Assembly (NCBI RefSeq): GCF_007994135.1
Contig: NZ_VLKF01000001.1
Span: 3,844,001 to 3,908,000 of the forward strand
Direction of reading: 5' to 3'
From: Modestobacter roseus
GTDB taxonomy: Bacteria > Actinomycetota > Actinomycetes > Mycobacteriales > Geodermatophilaceae
Length of the DNA stretch: 64,000 bases
Below the pieces are notes generated by a model. The model was not told the DNA's origin and did no database searches. It saw only the letters and a program-made list of their open reading frames with translations. The first letter of the stretch is position 1; each line of letters starts with the position of its first letter. The position numbers and the translations under genes are program-made. Below, in pieces: positions 62,223 through 64,000 of the stretch.

Positions 62223-63656
62223 ATGAGCATCGCCGAACACCCCCAGTCCGACTCCGCAGCCGTGCGGCTGACCGTCCCGCCCGACGCCGCGGCCCTCGAC
62301 GCCCTGCGCGCCCGCGTGCACGGGCCGGTGTACCGGTCCGGTGACGAGGGGGCTGCCGCGGAGGCGGCCTGCTGGAACGTCGCCGTCACCCACCGGCCGG
62401 CCGTCGTCGTGGGCGCGACCTGCGCCGCCGACGTGGCCGCCGCGGTCGCCTGGGCCGTCGAGCACGACCTCCCGGTCGCGGCCCACGCCACCGGGCACGG
62501 TCCGGTGCACGCCGCGGTCGGCGGGCTGCTGATCTCCACCCGCCGGATGCAGGGGGTGGCCGTCGACCCCGTGCGCCGGGTCGCCCGGGTCCAGGCCGGG
62601 TCGAAGTGGGCCGCGGTGCTGGCCGCCACCGAGGAGCACCGGCTGGTGCCGCTCGTCGGCTCCTCGTCCGACGTCGGGGTGGTCGGGTACACCCTCGGCG
62701 GTGGGGTGGGGCCCTTCGCCCGCCGGTACGGGTTCGCGGCCGACTCCGTGGTCGCCGTCGACCTGGTCACCGCCGACGGCGAACTGCGCCGGCTGACCGC
62801 CGACGAGGAGCCCGAGCTGTTCTGGGCGGTGCGCGGCAGCCGGTCCAACCTGGGTGTGGTGACCGCGCTGGAGATCCAGCTGTTCCCCGCGGACGAGATC
62901 CACGCCGGTTGCGTCTTCTTCGCCGGGGCCGACGCCGCCACCGTGTTGCACACCTACCGGCAGTGGGCGCCGGCGCTGCCCGAGGAGGTCACCACCTCGG
63001 CGTCGGTGCTGCGCCTGCCGCCGCTGGAGACGTTGCCCGAGCCGCTGCGCGGCCAGCTGGTCGTGCAGGTGACCTTCGCCGCCACCGGTCTCGCCCCGGA
63101 GCGGTGCGCGGAGCTGCTGGCCCCGATGCAGGCCGCCGGGCGCATCCTGCTCGGGCACGTCGGGCGGATGCTGCCCACCGAGCTGGACGCGGTGCACATG
63201 GACCCGGTCGACCCGATGCCCACCTGGGAGCGGGGTGTGCTGCTGCGCGAGCTGACGGCGGGGACGGTGGACGCGCTGCTGGCCGCCGCCGGCCCCGGCG
63301 TCGACGTGCCGCTGGTCTCCGTGCAGCTGCGCCAGCTGGGCGGCGCCCTCGCCCGGCAGCCGCGCGTGCCCAGTGCGGTCGCCGGCCGGGACGGCGCCTG
63401 GGGGCTGATGGTCATCGCCCCGGGTGTCCCCGAGCTGGCCGACGTGGTGCCGGTCGTGGTGCGCGGGGTGCTCGGCGCCGCGGAGCCGTGGCGGGCGCCG
63501 GGCGGGTTGCTGAACTTCCTCGGCGCGGTCGACGGCCCCGACGACGTCGTCGCCGCCTTCCCCGCCGAGGTGGCCCAGCGGCTGGTGGCGGTCAAGCGCC
63601 GGGTCGACCCGCGCGGGGTCTTCACGGCCGGGCACGCGCTCACCGCGCGGAGCTGA
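62223..63656 (+). CDS. FAD-linked oxidoreductase (PCMH/BBE-like)
   Basis: The 477-residue flavoenzyme has the PCMH FAD fold: VAAHATGHGPVHAAVGGLLI with the His that can form a covalent FAD bond, GSSSDVGVVGYTLGGGVGP and FWAVRGSRSNLGVVTALE. It resembles 6-hydroxynicotine oxidase/berberine-bridge-like enzymes that oxidise alcohols, sugars or amines. The substrate is unknown. GAGGAA stands four bases before the ATG. The position opposite a SARP regulator suggests it is the main regulated gene. Confidence 0.9.
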   Translation: MSIAEHPQSDSAAVRLTVPPDAAALDALRARVHGPVYRSGDEGAAAEAACWNVAVTHRPAVVVGATCAADVAAAVAWAVEHDLPVAAHATGHGPVHAAVGGLLISTRRMQGVAVDPVRRVARVQAGSKWAAVLAATEEHRLVPLVGSSSDVGVVGYTLGGGVGPFARRYGFAADSVVAVDLVTADGELRRLTADEEPELFWAVRGSRSNLGVVTALEIQLFPADEIHAGCVFFAGADAATVLHTYRQWAPALPEEVTTSASVLRLPPLETLPEPLRGQLVVQVTFAATGLAPERCAELLAPMQAAGRILLGHVGRMLPTELDAVHMDPVDPMPTWERGVLLRELTAGTVDALLAAAGPGVDVPLVSVQLRQLGGALARQPRVPSAVAGRDGAWGLMVIAPGVPELADVVPVVVRGVLGAAEPWRAPGGLLNFLGAVDGPDDVVAAFPAEVAQRLVAVKRRVDPRGVFTAGHALTARS

Positions 63657-63664
63657 CCCGAGCG

Positions 63665-63707
63665 GCCGGTCGGGTGCGGGGCCTGCCCCCTCCCGCACCC
63701 GACCGGC
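63665..63707 (+). terminator. Terminator after the flavin oxidoreductase gene
   Basis: Perfect 16-base arms enclose an 11-base loop, starting nine bases past the stop. Confidence 0.85.
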
Positions 63708-63767
63708 AGCGGTCAGGGCAGCCTCTCCTGGCTGGCGGGTCCCCGGCGGTGCTGTCAGCCTGGTCAC

Positions 63768-64000
63768 ATGACCCAGATGCTGGACATGCCCCAGGTGCAG
63801 GACTGCTCGGTCGACAGCTGTTCGTACAACGCCGAGCACACCTGCCACGCCGGCGCCATCACCGTCGGCGGCGACCACGCCCACTGCGGGACCTTCGTGG
63901 AGATCTCGTTCCGCGCCGGGCTCGACCGCACCGGCGTCGTCGGCGCCTGCCACCGCTCGGACTGCGTGCACAACGAGGCACTCGAGTGCCGCGCGTCCGC
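63768..64000 (+). CDS. DUF1540-containing cysteine-rich protein (3' end outside window)
   Basis: The visible 77 residues contain two DUF1540-like cysteine modules: DCSVDSCSYNAEHTCHAG...HCGTF and then ACHRSDCVHNEALEC. DUF1540 modules probably bind a metal ion. No signal peptide is seen. The window ends in the second module. No ribosome site is visible before the ATG. Confidence 0.85.
   Translation, partial: MTQMLDMPQVQDCSVDSCSYNAEHTCHAGAITVGGDHAHCGTFVEISFRAGLDRTGVVGACHRSDCVHNEALECRAS

Noticed and set aside
58407-63971. Very long open frames (over 1700 codons) on both strands across the regulator and oxidoreductase region.
   Set aside because: In DNA this GC-rich, frames antisense or shifted to real genes stay open by chance. 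Their products are low-complexity Arg/Gly/Ala-rich or Gln/Gly/Val-rich sequences without domains.

Overview
The window is 64 kb of chromosomal DNA from a very GC-rich actinobacterium. Codon third positions are almost all G or C, GTG starts are common, and many gene pairs overlap by four bases (ATGA/GTGA). The gene content (SigC-like ECF sigma factor, DUF485/ActP pair, DUF5926 protein, SARP/BTAD regulator, MctC-like acetate symporter, ChvE-type sugar ABC system, several P450s) fits the Geodermatophilaceae (Blastococcus/Modestobacter/Geodermatophilus) best. That placement is inference from style and content, not from a marker gene. I saw no rRNA, tRNA, CRISPR array or recognisable insertion sequence. 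No gap between genes exceeds about 220 bases.

Layout. 1-4.5 kb: housekeeping and metabolic genes (DUF309, MalY-type lyase, Fpg/Nei glycosylase, HAD hydrolase, metallo-beta-lactamase-fold hydrolase). 4.6-10 kb: a MacB-like ABC exporter and a DesK/NarL-type two-component system; the two promoter regions share an inverted repeat. 10.0-18.3 kb: a seven-gene, tightly coupled operon (SCP2-like/alpha-beta hydrolase fusion, P450, [2Fe-2S] ferredoxin, ferredoxin reductase, aldehyde dehydrogenase, HtaA-domain protein, alpha/alpha-toroid protein). It diverges from a TetR regulator across three evenly spaced copies of TGTCA-N5-TGACA. This is the best candidate for an undescribed pathway. 18.3-31 kb: HAD phosphatase, Usp, a Rieske oxygenase with a second, degenerate Rieske-like segment, the acetate symporter pair, a manganese catalase, a small two-component pair, a saccharopine-dehydrogenase-like reductase coupled to a lone MutL reactivase, two PH-domain membrane proteins and a rhodanese. 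31-34 kb: an acyl-CoA ligase and a GH5 glycosidase. 34.2-43.6 kb: an L-arabinose regulon (ChvE-type binding protein, ATPase, permease, LacI repressor, araB, araD, araA) with two matching LacI operators. 43.7-46.2 kb: a lower-GC AAA ATPase behind a nested palindrome, next to a second P450. 46.2-50.4 kb: DUF5926, CtaG, a frameshifted DUF4184 gene, and a SigC-like sigma factor with a divergent zinc-finger membrane anti-sigma protein. 50.5-55.5 kb: SDR/TetR divergent pair with repeated operators, APC permease, secreted lipoprotein peptidase, micro-membrane protein. 55.6-57.1 kb: a coupled HTH/nucleotidyltransferase pair that looks like a toxin-antitoxin module. 57.1-64 kb: arginine deiminase, small membrane protein, a giant SARP-type regulator divergent from a flavin oxidoreductase across 11-bp-spaced direct repeats, and the start of a DUF1540 protein.

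How the parts work together. The arabinose block is a complete uptake and catabolism unit: import by the ChvE-type ABC system, then isomerase, kinase and epimerase to D-xylulose 5-phosphate. It is probably repressed by its own LacI protein at TTGTTAGCGCTAACAA. The P450 operon carries its own electron-transfer chain (reductase, ferredoxin, P450), an aldehyde dehydrogenase and a hydrolase, which points to oxidation of a hydrophobic substrate under TetR control. Product assignments rest on motifs read by eye; no database search was possible.
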